Shown one piece after another: positions 46,154 through 56,641 of a stretch of 64,000 nt of DNA. The translations under genes were made by a program, and so were the position numbers. The notes beneath the pieces were generated by a model. That model had not been told where the DNA came from. It searched no databases and saw only the letters and a list, made by a program, of their open reading frames with translations. This stretch comes from Candidatus Defluviibacterium haderslevense (GTDB lineage Bacteria > Bacteroidota > Bacteroidia > Chitinophagales > Saprospiraceae), in contig JADJRL010000003.1 in assembly GCA_016712225.1 (NCBI GenBank), positions 1,687,501 to 1,751,500 on the forward strand, read 5' to 3'. Position 1 is the first letter of the stretch. The number at the start of each line of letters is the position of its first letter.

Positions 46154-46173
46154 ATTTGATTTCTTAAATTGTT

Positions 46174-49100
46174 CTATTCTATCACAACCATACGTTTAGT
46201 GGCCGTATGATTAGATGCATCAAGTTGGTAGTACAAGACACCCGTTGTGTTCAGTTCTTGTTGCAACAATTTGATACTATTCATTCCTTTTTGACCTTGT
46301 AATTCATAAATTCTAATGACTTTGCCAGTCACATCATATATTGTCAATTTGACAACAGAAGTTTCTGGTAATCTGTATTTAATGATACAATCTTTATGAA
46401 ATGGATTGGGCTCATTCTGATACAACTCAAATAAGCCTGTTTCAGCAATTTCCTTTTGGGTTCGAACACCTAATCGAACTTCTTTTACTTGGTCTAAATT
46501 ATCGTAAGCTTCTGCTTTTGTTACGTCACTTGTTATGGCAAACATATGCGATATAGGACCACTTTGAAGAACTTTGAATACAAGGGTGTACAAAATATCA
46601 TTGGCATCATGGTGCTCACCTATATTGGAATTCCAACTGGTAGTAAGTATACCATCTTCTATATTACCAATATTTGATTTATTTAAGTTCAATATTCCAG
46701 CTTCTACGTCTTCGAAAGATAAACTTTTGGAATCATAATTCATGGTAAACTGAAATCCTGTAATATCTACAAAATCACTAGACCGAATATCCATTCTATA
46801 TATTTCACCTACTTGAACATTGCTGGCTTCAATTTCAAAATTGATCACACCGGAGGTCCTACTAGTTGTTCCTTTTAATCCAGCCTGAGCATTACCAGTT
46901 AAATCTCCCATTTTAATAGCAACAAATTGTTCATTATACTCTTTGGCTAAGGAAGTGGTTACATGTGCAACTCTTGGAGCATTCCATGGAAAACTAGGTT
47001 CGGTAAATTCATAATTTGTGGGTACAAATGTCCAGGACGAAACTTTATTGAATGTTGGGATAACACCTAATATTAATTTTCGTAATTCAACAATATCAGA
47101 AGAGGTTATACTATTACTTGCATTAACATCAGCAGCAATTAGTTTATATGGACTTGTTATATACGATTGGCCAAGTATGTGTTTTTGAATTTTAACAATA
47201 TCTGCAGTACTTATACCATTTAAGTGGTTGTCATTTCTAAGAGGCCTAATGGTGAAAAATTCATTAAGTGGAAGATCAGAAAAACGATAAGGACTGGCAC
47301 TTACTTCTCGCATTATTATTGAATTTTGTTCTAATTGAACATTAGCTAATTTCGTTTCTTCGCCACCCTCAGTCATTAGATTACCCATAATTTTGGCTAA
47401 AGATCCCTTATTCAAACAGCTATCCAAATTATCTTGAACTATAATTTTTGATTTGCAATAATCTTTGTTTCCTTCTTCATCTTCTACCCACATTTCGATG
47501 TCAATAATTAATTCATCGTTTTGTCCGGCCTTCACAAAATCATCACAACATACTCGAATGCTTGGTTTGTTTTGATCACCATTAAAATAAAATTTCAATT
47601 TATCTTTTGGTGTACAATTGTCATAGCTACCAAAATTTAGATCCTTGGCCCATATATCAACACATTTTGTTGAAGGCATTGGAACAGTAATAATACCTGG
47701 CAAACAATACGGAGTAGGAGCTTTACAATCTTTAATTTCAAATAAAGTCTCACAAGATCCAATATTCCCACATCCATCCTCTACAAACCAAATAATTCTG
47801 TGAATTCCAATTGGGTAAGTTCCACTTGCATTAAATGGATTGTGCCTATCATCTGCAAAAGGGTTATGACTGTATTGGACTGTGTCTCCTGATTTATATT
47901 GATTTCGAGTCAAAGATCCTACTCGATAATCATAGCCTCCATGAATTCCCTTACCATCATTATAAGCGTCGATTTTGTATTCCCAATATAATGAATTGAT
48001 TTCAGTACAATGATCCGTAGCAGCTGCAGTTAACTTAATGTGACCTACACAAACTTGTAAAGATGAATCAATCACCGCAGGTTCACAAGACCCTACTTCA
48101 CAAGTGACAACGGGTTTTTCAAGATCCCTAACATCTATCCATTGAATTCCTTCCCAACGGCCATGATTAGGATCTATTTTAGGATCATATTGACACCAAT
48201 CAATGACAACCCATGTTCTTAATATTTTATAACATGCATCCACACCAATAGTATAGGTCTGATCAAATTTTTCTATCGCAATGAGTGCACAATTGTCGTT
48301 TGCATTGTTAACAATTATTGGTTTGCCTAATAATGGATTATTAGGATCCAGATCAGCGCCACAACCTTCAATACTAACAGGAGTCAACTCACACACCCCA
48401 TTTGGCCATTGAATATCAGAATACCTTGGATCATTACAATGTAAAGGATCTATATAAAATGGATCACAATCCACAACCCAAATGGTTTGTACAGCACTAA
48501 CTAAAATATTGTTTGGTCCAACTGCTGAAATGATCCTTTGAATTTGACCTTGTCCACATGTACGCAGGTCTTTGACAGTAATAGTTGGTTTAATTCCACA
48601 AGCACTGGTGGCATAGCCATCAAAGCCCCAAACAAGATCATATTTGCGATCCCAATGCGCTGTATCAAACAATTCTTGATAATAGATGCAAGCTTGATTT
48701 GGAGCTGGAATCGGATATTGATTTGTTTGGATAAAACCAGGATAACCAGTATAAGGATTTTTTTCACAAAATTTTTGGCAAACGATATCCTTAGTCTTTA
48801 CTTTAGACCGATTACTTAAACTTGAAACTACTTTTCCAAAAGTTGAATCGTTAGGATCAGTTAAGTTATTGATATCAAACCAATACCAACAACTAACAAC
48901 TATATTTGGTGGTGCAACAACCGTAGGAACACTCTTATCTTGGACTTCAATTTCTACCATACAATCACTAAAATGACCATAAAGTGGATTATTTAGACCA
49001 TTTGACATTAAATGGGGTGCCACAGGACCAACTCCAGGATATACATCAAAAACTCTTAAAACAACCATAACTCGTTGTCCAACGTCAGCACAACAAAATT

Positions 49101-52100
49101 TAACATCGTCATCGAAATAAACTTGGTTACCCTGAATTGTTGAATTGTCATCTCCGTTTAACCCATTGCAAGATAATAAATTAATAGCGTCACTACCATC
49201 ATTAGTACCTAATAAGTCTGTCATTCGAATCACTTTAAACCATACATGTGATGAGCAATTATCAAATGAACCATCATCCAAATCACCAGCAAAAACTTTG
49301 GTATAATTATTCACTGGATCTTGATTTCCACTAAGACTAACAACAGTTTTTGAAATGCAAACAGCCTGAGGAGGTACTTTATCATACACATTGAGAATAA
49401 TACTTCTCTTGGAAATATTACCACAACAATCTGAAGCAACTAAATAAGCGTTCTGTGTTCCAACTGGTAAATTCAAAACAATAAATCCAGTTATCTCATC
49501 ACCTATTACTGTTCCATCTTCTACTTCAATGGAATAGTGAACTTCTTCAGAACAGTTATCCAATATCCATGGTTTAGGGACCTCCCACTTTCCATAACAT
49601 GACCATACCTCGGTATTTAAATCTATGAAATCCGGATATAATATTTGAGGACCTTCCTGATCTATAACTTTTATTATTTGATTATAATTTGCAATGGTTG
49701 ATGTACACCAATCTAGTACGATCCATTTTCGCAATATTTTATAACAACCTATTGGACCGGCGTTGCAGCCAGGCGTAGCTAAATCAAATACAAGATCTGA
49801 ATAAGTCATTGCAAAATTGGCACAATTTGATCCACTTGGTCTGCCTGTACCTTGCCACATAATATGCGTATTCGGTCCCCAACACAGTGGATTTGTTGCT
49901 AACCATGCTCTGTGTTCTGGATAATATACAGGATCGGGATTAGGATGACCGAAATTAGGGTCATTTGGGTTGTCGATACTATTCCAACCTAGGATTTTAG
50001 GAATTCTTCTATCAGGATATATATTTGGTTGAGCTGAATTGGCATTCCAAAAAACGGAATCTAATAAATAACCATCAACACATTCTGGATAATCCAACAT
50101 GTGTGGCCCAACTAAAAGGTTTGGATCTATTTTTTGATTGCAATTAAGCATTGGAGCTTGTATGTTATCATAGTCAAGTGGTGGAACAATATCAATGATA
50201 TTACCTAAATTAACCAAGATCCTTTGAACACATGATGATTTATTTCCAGCTTCATCTATTGCAGTCCAGGTTCTGAAAATCAATACTTCGTATCCAATAG
50301 CACATCCACCCTTAGTTATTTGGTCTAAATAACTCAAACTAAAGCTACTGCAACTTTCGTAAACTTGAGGAGTTCCAGTTGTCAATGGACTAGTGCTAGA
50401 AGAACATGGCAGTACAGTATCTCTTGCGCAAATCATGATTGGAGCCAATTTGTCCTCTACAAAGGCTTTGCCCCAACAGCTATTCCCTGTTCTTGGGTCA
50501 ATCACTGTAATTTTTAATTCTTTGCCTATATCTCTACTATCAATTTGAGTTCCAGGTAAATTTGGATTACGATCGATTAAACCACCACCAGACCACCATC
50601 TTACCTCAACTTTATAATCATCATAGCATGAATATGGACCACCTACTAAGACAAGTTCTGCACCTACAGTTGCTCGGCAACTATCATCCAGACTGATTTG
50701 TACATGATCATTACAAGCTATATCATTTCTAGGTTGATCAAATTCAATGATATTTATACAAAAAGTACAGACACTAACGTTGCCTGAAAGATCCGTAGCA
50801 CTATAGCTTAAACAAGTTAATCCTCGAGGAAAATAAGATCCACTATTCAATTTTGTTGTATCCGTTTGAATAACTACTTGATTTGATGTACAATTATCAA
50901 TTGCAAATGGTTCTGTAAAATTTACAATTCGTCCACATTCTCCTGGATTCAAATGAATATCTGGAATCGTAGGACAAACTAATCGTGGATTGATGTTTTC
51001 TCTAACAGTTACACTTGAGGAACATGTTGATGAATTACCGCATATATCTTTTACGGTTAAAGTAATTTGATTAACTCCAATTTTTGCACAATTAAACACC
51101 GAATCACTGGCAATAAAAATTAAACCGGCATTATTACAATTATCACTACTTCCATTATCAATATCTTTACTTGCCATTACATAAGATCCATTAGCACCTA
51201 ATTCAACTGTAATATTTTTACAAATTGCGACTGGAGGAATGACATCATTTACAATGATTAATTGTTCGCATGTACCTGAATTACCACATGTATCTGTGGA
51301 CCTATATGTTCTATGAATTTGATATTTATTTGCACAAATTTGATTCGTTATTTGGTCTGAAACATGTGTAACCACAATACCTGAATTACCACAATGATCT
51401 GCGGAAATTACTTTAGAAATATCAACAGCAGGTATATCTGAAACGCAAGAAACAGTAACTCCATTTGGACAAAGAATACTTGGATGAATAATATCATTAA
51501 CAGTAATGGTCTGATTGCATGTTGTCGTATTTCCGCACAAATTTGTTGCAGTATAAGTTCTTGTTAAAGTGAATCTATCTCTACATGTTTGGTTGGAAAT
51601 GTTATCCACAAATTTATAAGTCGGTATACTACCACAATTGTTTGAAAATGTACCAGTGAATGGCAAACCAGATGGAATATCAGTTGCGCAAGGAAGATTT
51701 AGATTAGTTGGGCATGATATTGCAAATACATTTTGATTACTACCAGTGTTGGAATAGGTTTGGCCGGCAAGGGGATTGTTACAAGAATCTATTACTGTGA
51801 AAGTATAGGTCACTGTCCAATTACAATCAGTACCAGTAACCGATGTATTTGTTAATGCGGCTGTTACGGCTCCATTACAATTATCTGTATAACCTTGGAT
51901 TGCATTTGTTGAATTGAATGGTGCAGAGACTACAGCATTCGTAATACAAGAATTTATACCCGAAATTCCAGGATATGCCGCACCTGTTAATGAAGGAGGT
52001 GTGATATCTTGGATAATTACAAGTTTTTCACAAGATGATACACAACCATTATCGTCAACAATTTCCAAATTCAAAGTATAATTCGAGTTACAACCAACGC

Positions 52101-55100
52101 CAGAAATAACTTCCACTGTTTCAGTATTATCAAAACCATTTATCATTCCATTTCCTGAAATGGTCCATAAATAGGAAACCATTCCTGTTGGAGCATCAAA
52201 CTGATTCGTTGAAGATGGACATACAGGACTATTGGTTCCAGATATATTGCAAATAGGTGAGGCATTGATCGTAATAGTGTAAACAATCCAATCACTGGCT
52301 ACTTCTGTTGGATCTATTAGTTGATCATTATTCGTATCGATCCAGGATTTGAAATTTAAAGTTAATGTTCCCGAAAGTGCTGGATTAATTAATGCTGCTG
52401 TACCTGTAACTCCTGTAAATGCAGCCATTGGTGCAGCACAATTATTGCAAAAAGGTACTGTTACATTACTTGTAGTATAAGTTTGAAAAACCTTGAGTAA
52501 AGGATCAGACAATCCATTTTGATCAGAAAATGAATTGAAAACAATATTATTTGGAATATTACAAACTGAAAATGATCCAATATCATCAATTCCATCATTG
52601 TTGGAATTTATAGTTACGGTATTAATTGTTGTTGTTAAAGCAGGTGCTATTGCATCACAAATATTTGGAACGGGTTGAAATCCGGGGCTTAATGGATCAA
52701 AATCAATTCCTAATTTTAAAAAAGGTGTGAAATCAACATTTCCATTGATCTGATTTGCAACCAGGAGACTGTTAGTCGTTCCGAACCAATTACAAGTCCC
52801 ATCTATTAATTGATTTGAAAGATTGTTGATGGCGTAAACGCTATTACCGGAAAGATCGTTGTTGTTTATTACGCCAATACTCCCAGCACTACCTTCTATT
52901 CTAATTCCATCTGTGGAATTTGAATTAATCAAATTTCCAAATGTTGAATTAAGTATTCCACCATTGGAAACCCGAATCCCTGTACCATTTTCATAAATGT
53001 GATTATTTGTTATTGTTGCGGTTCCTCCATCAACATCTACGCCAATAGTAAATCCATGAATTGAAGCATCGTTTTCATTAAGGTTAACTGATGAATTAGC
53101 TCCTGTAATCAAAAGGCCAGTTCCTGTTCCAGCGTTAATCATTTCACAATCATCTTGAATCAAAGCATGAACAAGAGCGTGTGAACTCATTGGATCATCC
53201 TGAATTAAAATACCATTTTGGCAATTATTTACACTTAGTTTAGATACGATAGCATGTGCACCATCAGTAGCATCCGAGTTATACCCGGCAAAATTGTTAA
53301 CTGATAAACCATACTTAACACCTCTTACACTTCCTCCATTTATGACGGTAGGTGTAGTATTTTTTACATTCCATACTTCGTACCCTTCACTTGGGTTTAG
53401 ATTTGTTCCATCAATGATATTATCTTGTGATAAGGATCCAACTGATAATGAAGCTAAAAGAATACCATCCCAATTTGTTTCATTGGCATCACTTAGTCCA
53501 GTAATATTATTATTAATTAATGTAAATGGTGAAGCAGTAGCATAGTGGAGATTATGGAAAATTCCTCTTCGCCTAGCTTGAATGGTATTTCCATCCAATA
53601 ATTGATAAGTACTACCACCTGGATTGGCTTGAAAGAAATTTCCAGTTTGTATACCTATTCTAACATTTGTCATACAATTGTTAGAGACTGATGCATACTG
53701 GTTGTTGTAAAGTAGTACTCCGCCTCCCCAAAATGCTAGTCCACCTGGAGTATTATCATAAGATCCCAAATCTGAGATCTTATTATTACTAATAATATTA
53801 CTAGAAGATGGTATTCCTGCTGGATAATCATAAAGCTCTAATCCGAAATAAGATAGATTCTGAACGATATTATTTGAAATATTAATATTATCTCCGGTTA
53901 CATATCTTGTTATTCCAACCGCAATATCAATATCTGCACCATTCGTACTTGAAAAACCAGTATTAATAGCAGGATTATCACCATTAATCGTAAATCCCTT
54001 AATCGTAACGTTGGATGCTTGTACATCAATAATAGAATAAGCAGAAATTCCATTAAAATCTGCAATAGCAGGTACAATTACTGCTTCAGGTGCTCTTAAG
54101 TCATTACAAGGATCAATGTTAGCATTAGGCCCAAGTAGCGTTAATTCTTTAGTTATCAGTAAGTTTTCAACATAAGTTCCTGGGTTAACAATTAAAGTAT
54201 GACCGTTCAATGTATTTGGATCATCAATTGCAGCTTGTATAGAACAGAATACCTCTAGGGTTGAAGTATTCGTTACAAATCCACTCCCTCCGCTTCCTGG
54301 AGCGGCCGTTCTTTGATTTAGGCCATTAGTAATAAAAGTATTACCCGAAATATCATTTCCACATGCCACCGGAGAATTACCTCTTCCAAAATAAGAAGCG
54401 GATTTATTATCACTTTGATCCCCATCACCTGAATTATTAGGAGTATAATTCGGATTAGGATGACCACCACCTTGTTGTTGAATTCCAATATCACTGTTTT
54501 TAATGATGTTGGCACTAACTTCATTATTTATTCCTTCTACAACGATACCAAATCCTTCACTTTCAATTCTTACAGGATTTAAATGCTTATATCCATCAAT
54601 TGTATTATTTTTTACAACTACACCTGACGGAATGTTTGGGTATCCATCAGTATTTCCAGGCTGAAAAGCACGTCTAAATATGGCGATACCAGCATGGTCT
54701 CTAATGTTCATCCCTACTGAAGGTGTGAAGGTCACCATATTATTATCCAAATAAATACTACCATCACCACTAGTCAAACCATTTCCATTTGGATTTTTAA
54801 TTTCAATTCCAAAACGTCCATTATCGGCAACAATATTATTAGAAATTACATTAGCTCCTGCACCTCCTTTAAGACCAGATAGACCGAATCCATTATCCCC
54901 ATTATTGTGAACATTATTGTTAGACATCGTAATTCCTGATGCCGTTCCATCCTGCAATTCAATACCACAGCAATTATTATTATAAACATCACAGTTGGTA
55001 ATGCTAATTTTTTCTTTGAAACCATTCCATATTACTATACCGCGAGCAGCACCAAATGCTGCAGTATGTCCTGATACATCTAAATTGTCTAATGTAACAA

Positions 55101-56562
55101 GATTCACAGCTCCATTTGCATAAAAACCACAACCACCAACATTGTCTTTTATAGTACAATTTTTAACAGTGAGATTATTATTACCATTCATAGCATAAAT
55201 TCCAGCATAAGCATTTGGTAAATTTCCTGCAAAGTTTTTTATCGTCAAATCTTGTATTGTCACATTTGTGATAGCTGAATTGATAATTATTCCACTACCA
55301 AGGCCAACTAAACTACTGCCATCCAAGATTGTACCTATTTCTGAAGTTCCATCTAAAGTTAAAGATTTATCAATAACTAAACGTTCAGCATAGGTACCAT
55401 CTTCAATATTAATTATTCTTCCAGGTGAAAGAAAATTTATTGCTGTCTGAATGAGCATGGGTGGTGTTGGGTCTCCAGCTGGGTTATCGTCTACATAATA
55501 ATCTTCAGTAGCAATTTTAACAACATAAATAAGTGAATTTGGATAGAAAAAAGGAGCTTCAAAAAGAGCATCTACAACAGTGTATGCAATAGCTTTTGTG
55601 GTCCAATAATTTCTATCTAAGGCTCCAATTCCAACGGCCCAATCAAATAAGTTTACATTACTTGAAAGACCTAGAATAGCATGTGATGTTAGGGCTTTTT
55701 GTGAATAGGCTTTGGTAGATTCTGCAATTGAAACGGGACCATTTATAGTAAGACCATTGATTCCCCCAGGAAGACAATAAATATTACTTGTAAAAATGCC
55801 AATCCCGGCTTCAAAACCACCAGGAAAATTATTTCCTAAAGTTGTTAAACCAGTTAATAGCGTATTATTACAATTTGTAAAATTGATTCCATTACCTCCA
55901 TTGTCTTTACTCGTTATATTCGTTAAAATTGCATTATTAATACCATAAATTGAGATTCCTGTACCGGTACAATTATCCACTATTACATTGGTTAGTATTA
56001 AATTATCTGCACCACAATCAGTTTGAATTCCAAATGATCCTGCATTCTTGATTTCGATATTTGAAACAGAAATTCCTGGAACAGCAATTTGTAGCCCATA
56101 AGTTGGAGAAGTAGAATTCAGAATAAAGCCATTACCATTAACGGAAATGCTCTTATTCACAATTACCAATCCTTCTGTTATATCAGCAGTTAATTCAATA
56201 AAGTCATTATTGTTGGCAGCATTGATAGCATCCTGAAGTAAGACATAAAATAAATTTTGTGTTTGATTATGTACTGTACCCATAACCAAATGTTTGTTGT
56301 TTGAATGTTTTGAACTAAGTTCATTTCGTTCACAATTAAAATATGTAAATTCATAAAATGGATTAACCGTTTTACATGAACGTACATCTAAATTATTTTT
56401 TGAATTGATAATAGCTCCTGAGTAAGCTTTTTCGAATGAAATAGATACTACAAAAAAAGTCACGATTACCTTAAAAGCAACAAATAAATTTGGACGAAAT
56501 AATTCAAAAAAACGATAAAAAATTTGCGCAAATCGTTTTAATTTGGAGGGAAAATAAATCAT
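46174..56562 (-). CDS. Giant (3462-aa) T9SS surface protein: beta-helix, HYR/PKD, dockerin-like and cohesin-like modules
   Basis: Exported by an unusually long signal peptide (basic n-region to about 28, hydrophobic core about 29-48). Residues about 105-1260 form several right-handed parallel beta-helix blocks, each with a pectate-lyase-like entry (LQDAINAANNNDFIELTADI near 107, LIQTAINFLSPGRIINIEDG near 370, SIQAAIDDPNTLNGHTLIV near 772). From about 1430 to 2540 there are PKD/HYR-like modules (repeated CGNSSTC, ICPNGV-type strands, DNCTS). At about 2545-3040 is the block shared with the 881- and 904-aa proteins (VVAPPNIVVSCWYWFDI to KSKIIVQDN). Dockerin-like loops lie at about 3110-3165 (STADIVKIQKHILG, then AADVNASNSITSSDIVEL). 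A cohesin-like domain covers about 3215-3345 (ITGFQFTMNYDSKSLSFEDV), and a T9SS sorting domain about 3377-3462 (YQNEPNPFHKDCIIKYRLPE). Likely a surface adhesin or matrix protein; catalytic activity of the beta-helix is not evident. Confidence 0.92.
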   Translation of the reverse strand: MIYFPSKLKRFAQIFYRFFELFRPNLFVAFKVIVTFFVVSISFEKAYSGAIINSKNNLDVRSCKTVNPFYEFTYFNCERNELSSKHSNNKHLVMGTVHNQTQNLFYVLLQDAINAANNNDFIELTADITEGLVIVNKSISVNGNGFILNSTSPTYGLQIAVPGISVSNIEIKNAGSFGIQTDCGADNLILTNVIVDNCTGTGISIYGINNAILTNITSKDNGGNGINFTNCNNTLLTGLTTLGNNFPGGFEAGIGIFTSNIYCLPGGINGLTINGPVSIAESTKAYSQKALTSHAILGLSSNVNLFDWAVGIGALDRNYWTTKAIAYTVVDALFEAPFFYPNSLIYVVKIATEDYYVDDNPAGDPTPPMLIQTAINFLSPGRIINIEDGTYAERLVIDKSLTLDGTSEIGTILDGSSLVGLGSGIIINSAITNVTIQDLTIKNFAGNLPNAYAGIYAMNGNNNLTVKNCTIKDNVGGCGFYANGAVNLVTLDNLDVSGHTAAFGAARGIVIWNGFKEKISITNCDVYNNNCCGIELQDGTASGITMSNNNVHNNGDNGFGLSGLKGGAGANVISNNIVADNGRFGIEIKNPNGNGLTSGDGSIYLDNNMVTFTPSVGMNIRDHAGIAIFRRAFQPGNTDGYPNIPSGVVVKNNTIDGYKHLNPVRIESEGFGIVVEGINNEVSANIIKNSDIGIQQQGGGHPNPNYTPNNSGDGDQSDNKSASYFGRGNSPVACGNDISGNTFITNGLNQRTAAPGSGGSGFVTNTSTLEVFCSIQAAIDDPNTLNGHTLIVNPGTYVENLLITKELTLLGPNANIDPCNDLRAPEAVIVPAIADFNGISAYSIIDVQASNVTIKGFTINGDNPAINTGFSSTNGADIDIAVGITRYVTGDNINISNNIVQNLSYFGLELYDYPAGIPSSSNIISNNKISDLGSYDNTPGGLAFWGGGVLLYNNQYASVSNNCMTNVRIGIQTGNFFQANPGGSTYQLLDGNTIQARRRGIFHNLHYATASPFTLINNNITGLSDANETNWDGILLASLSVGSLSQDNIIDGTNLNPSEGYEVWNVKNTTPTVINGGSVRGVKYGLSVNNFAGYNSDATDGAHAIVSKLSVNNCQNGILIQDDPMSSHALVHALIQDDCEMINAGTGTGLLITGANSSVNLNENDASIHGFTIGVDVDGGTATITNNHIYENGTGIRVSNGGILNSTFGNLINSNSTDGIRIEGSAGSIGVINNNDLSGNSVYAINNLSNQLIDGTCNWFGTTNSLLVANQINGNVDFTPFLKLGIDFDPLSPGFQPVPNICDAIAPALTTTINTVTINSNNDGIDDIGSFSVCNIPNNIVFNSFSDQNGLSDPLLKVFQTYTTSNVTVPFCNNCAAPMAAFTGVTGTAALINPALSGTLTLNFKSWIDTNNDQLIDPTEVASDWIVYTITINASPICNISGTNSPVCPSSTNQFDAPTGMVSYLWTISGNGMINGFDNTETVEVISGVGCNSNYTLNLEIVDDNGCVSSCEKLVIIQDITPPSLTGAAYPGISGINSCITNAVVSAPFNSTNAIQGYTDNCNGAVTAALTNTSVTGTDCNWTVTYTFTVIDSCNNPLAGQTYSNTGSNQNVFAISCPTNLNLPCATDIPSGLPFTGTFSNNCGSIPTYKFVDNISNQTCRDRFTLTRTYTATNLCGNTTTCNQTITVNDIIHPSILCPNGVTVSCVSDIPAVDISKVISADHCGNSGIVVTHVSDQITNQICANKYQIHRTYRSTDTCGNSGTCEQLIIVNDVIPPVAICKNITVELGANGSYVMASKDIDNGSSDNCNNAGLIFIASDSVFNCAKIGVNQITLTVKDICGNSSTCSSSVTVRENINPRLVCPTIPDIHLNPGECGRIVNFTEPFAIDNCTSNQVVIQTDTTKLNSGSYFPRGLTCLSYSATDLSGNVSVCTFCINIIEFDQPRNDIACNDHVQISLDDSCRATVGAELVLVGGPYSCYDDYKVEVRWWSGGGLIDRNPNLPGTQIDSRDIGKELKITVIDPRTGNSCWGKAFVEDKLAPIMICARDTVLPCSSSTSPLTTGTPQVYESCSSFSLSYLDQITKGGCAIGYEVLIFRTWTAIDEAGNKSSCVQRILVNLGNIIDIVPPLDYDNIQAPMLNCNQKIDPNLLVGPHMLDYPECVDGYLLDSVFWNANSAQPNIYPDRRIPKILGWNSIDNPNDPNFGHPNPDPVYYPEHRAWLATNPLCWGPNTHIMWQGTGRPSGSNCANFAMTYSDLVFDLATPGCNAGPIGCYKILRKWIVLDWCTSTIANYNQIIKVIDQEGPQILYPDFIDLNTEVWSCYGKWEVPKPWILDNCSEEVHYSIEVEDGTVIGDEITGFIVLNLPVGTQNAYLVASDCCGNISKRSIILNVYDKVPPQAVCISKTVVSLSGNQDPVNNYTKVFAGDLDDGSFDNCSSHVWFKVIRMTDLLGTNDGSDAINLLSCNGLNGDDNSTIQGNQVYFDDDVKFCCADVGQRVMVVLRVFDVYPGVGPVAPHLMSNGLNNPLYGHFSDCMVEIEVQDKSVPTVVAPPNIVVSCWYWFDINNLTDPNDSTFGKVVSSLSNRSKVKTKDIVCQKFCEKNPYTGYPGFIQTNQYPIPAPNQACIYYQELFDTAHWDRKYDLVWGFDGYATSACGIKPTITVKDLRTCGQGQIQRIISAVGPNNILVSAVQTIWVVDCDPFYIDPLHCNDPRYSDIQWPNGVCELTPVSIEGCGADLDPNNPLLGKPIIVNNANDNCALIAIEKFDQTYTIGVDACYKILRTWVVIDWCQYDPKIDPNHGRWEGIQWIDVRDLEKPVVTCEVGSCEPAVIDSSLQVCVGHIKLTAAATDHCTEINSLYWEYKIDAYNDGKGIHGGYDYRVGSLTRNQYKSGDTVQYSHNPFADDRHNPFNASGTYPIGIHRIIWFVEDGCGNIGSCETLFEIKDCKAPTPYCLPGIITVPMPSTKCVDIWAKDLNFGSYDNCTPKDKLKFYFNGDQNKPSIRVCCDDFVKAGQNDELIIDIEMWVEDEEGNKDYCKSKIIVQDNLDSCLNKGSLAKIMGNLMTEGGEETKLANVQLEQNSIIMREVSASPYRFSDLPLNEFFTIRPLRNDNHLNGISTADIVKIQKHILGQSYITSPYKLIAADVNASNSITSSDIVELRKLILGVIPTFNKVSSWTFVPTNYEFTEPSFPWNAPRVAHVTTSLAKEYNEQFVAIKMGDLTGNAQAGLKGTTSRTSGVINFEIEASNVQVGEIYRMDIRSSDFVDITGFQFTMNYDSKSLSFEDVEAGILNLNKSNIGNIEDGILTTSWNSNIGEHHDANDILYTLVFKVLQSGPISHMFAITSDVTKAEAYDNLDQVKEVRLGVRTQKEIAETGLFELYQNEPNPFHKDCIIKYRLPETSVVKLTIYDVTGKVIRIYELQGQKGMNSIKLLQQELNTTGVLYYQLDASNHTATKRMVVIE

Positions 56563-56612
56563 AATATAAATTATTAAAATAATAAATTAAATAGTTTTTA
56601 ATTCTAAAATTT

Positions 56613-56641
56613 ATAATTCATCTAAATACAAGATGAATTAT
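56613..56641. promoter_or_regulatory. Perfect 11-bp hairpin upstream of the giant gene
   Basis: ATAATTCATCT (56613-56623) pairs with AGATGAATTAT (56631-56641) around AAATACA, 51-79 bases before the start codon. It could be an operator or a 5' leader stem that protects a 10-kb transcript. Confidence 0.5.

Noticed and set aside
45910..46167. 85-codon plus-strand frame between the receiver gene and the giant gene
   Set aside because: Starts with TTG, runs antisense through the terminator hairpin of the giant gene, and has no recognisable composition.
46174..56562. Giant protein as a polysaccharide lyase because of its beta-helix
   Set aside because: Entry motifs resemble pectate-lyase-like folds, but I could not see a lyase catalytic set; fold similarity alone does not support an enzyme.
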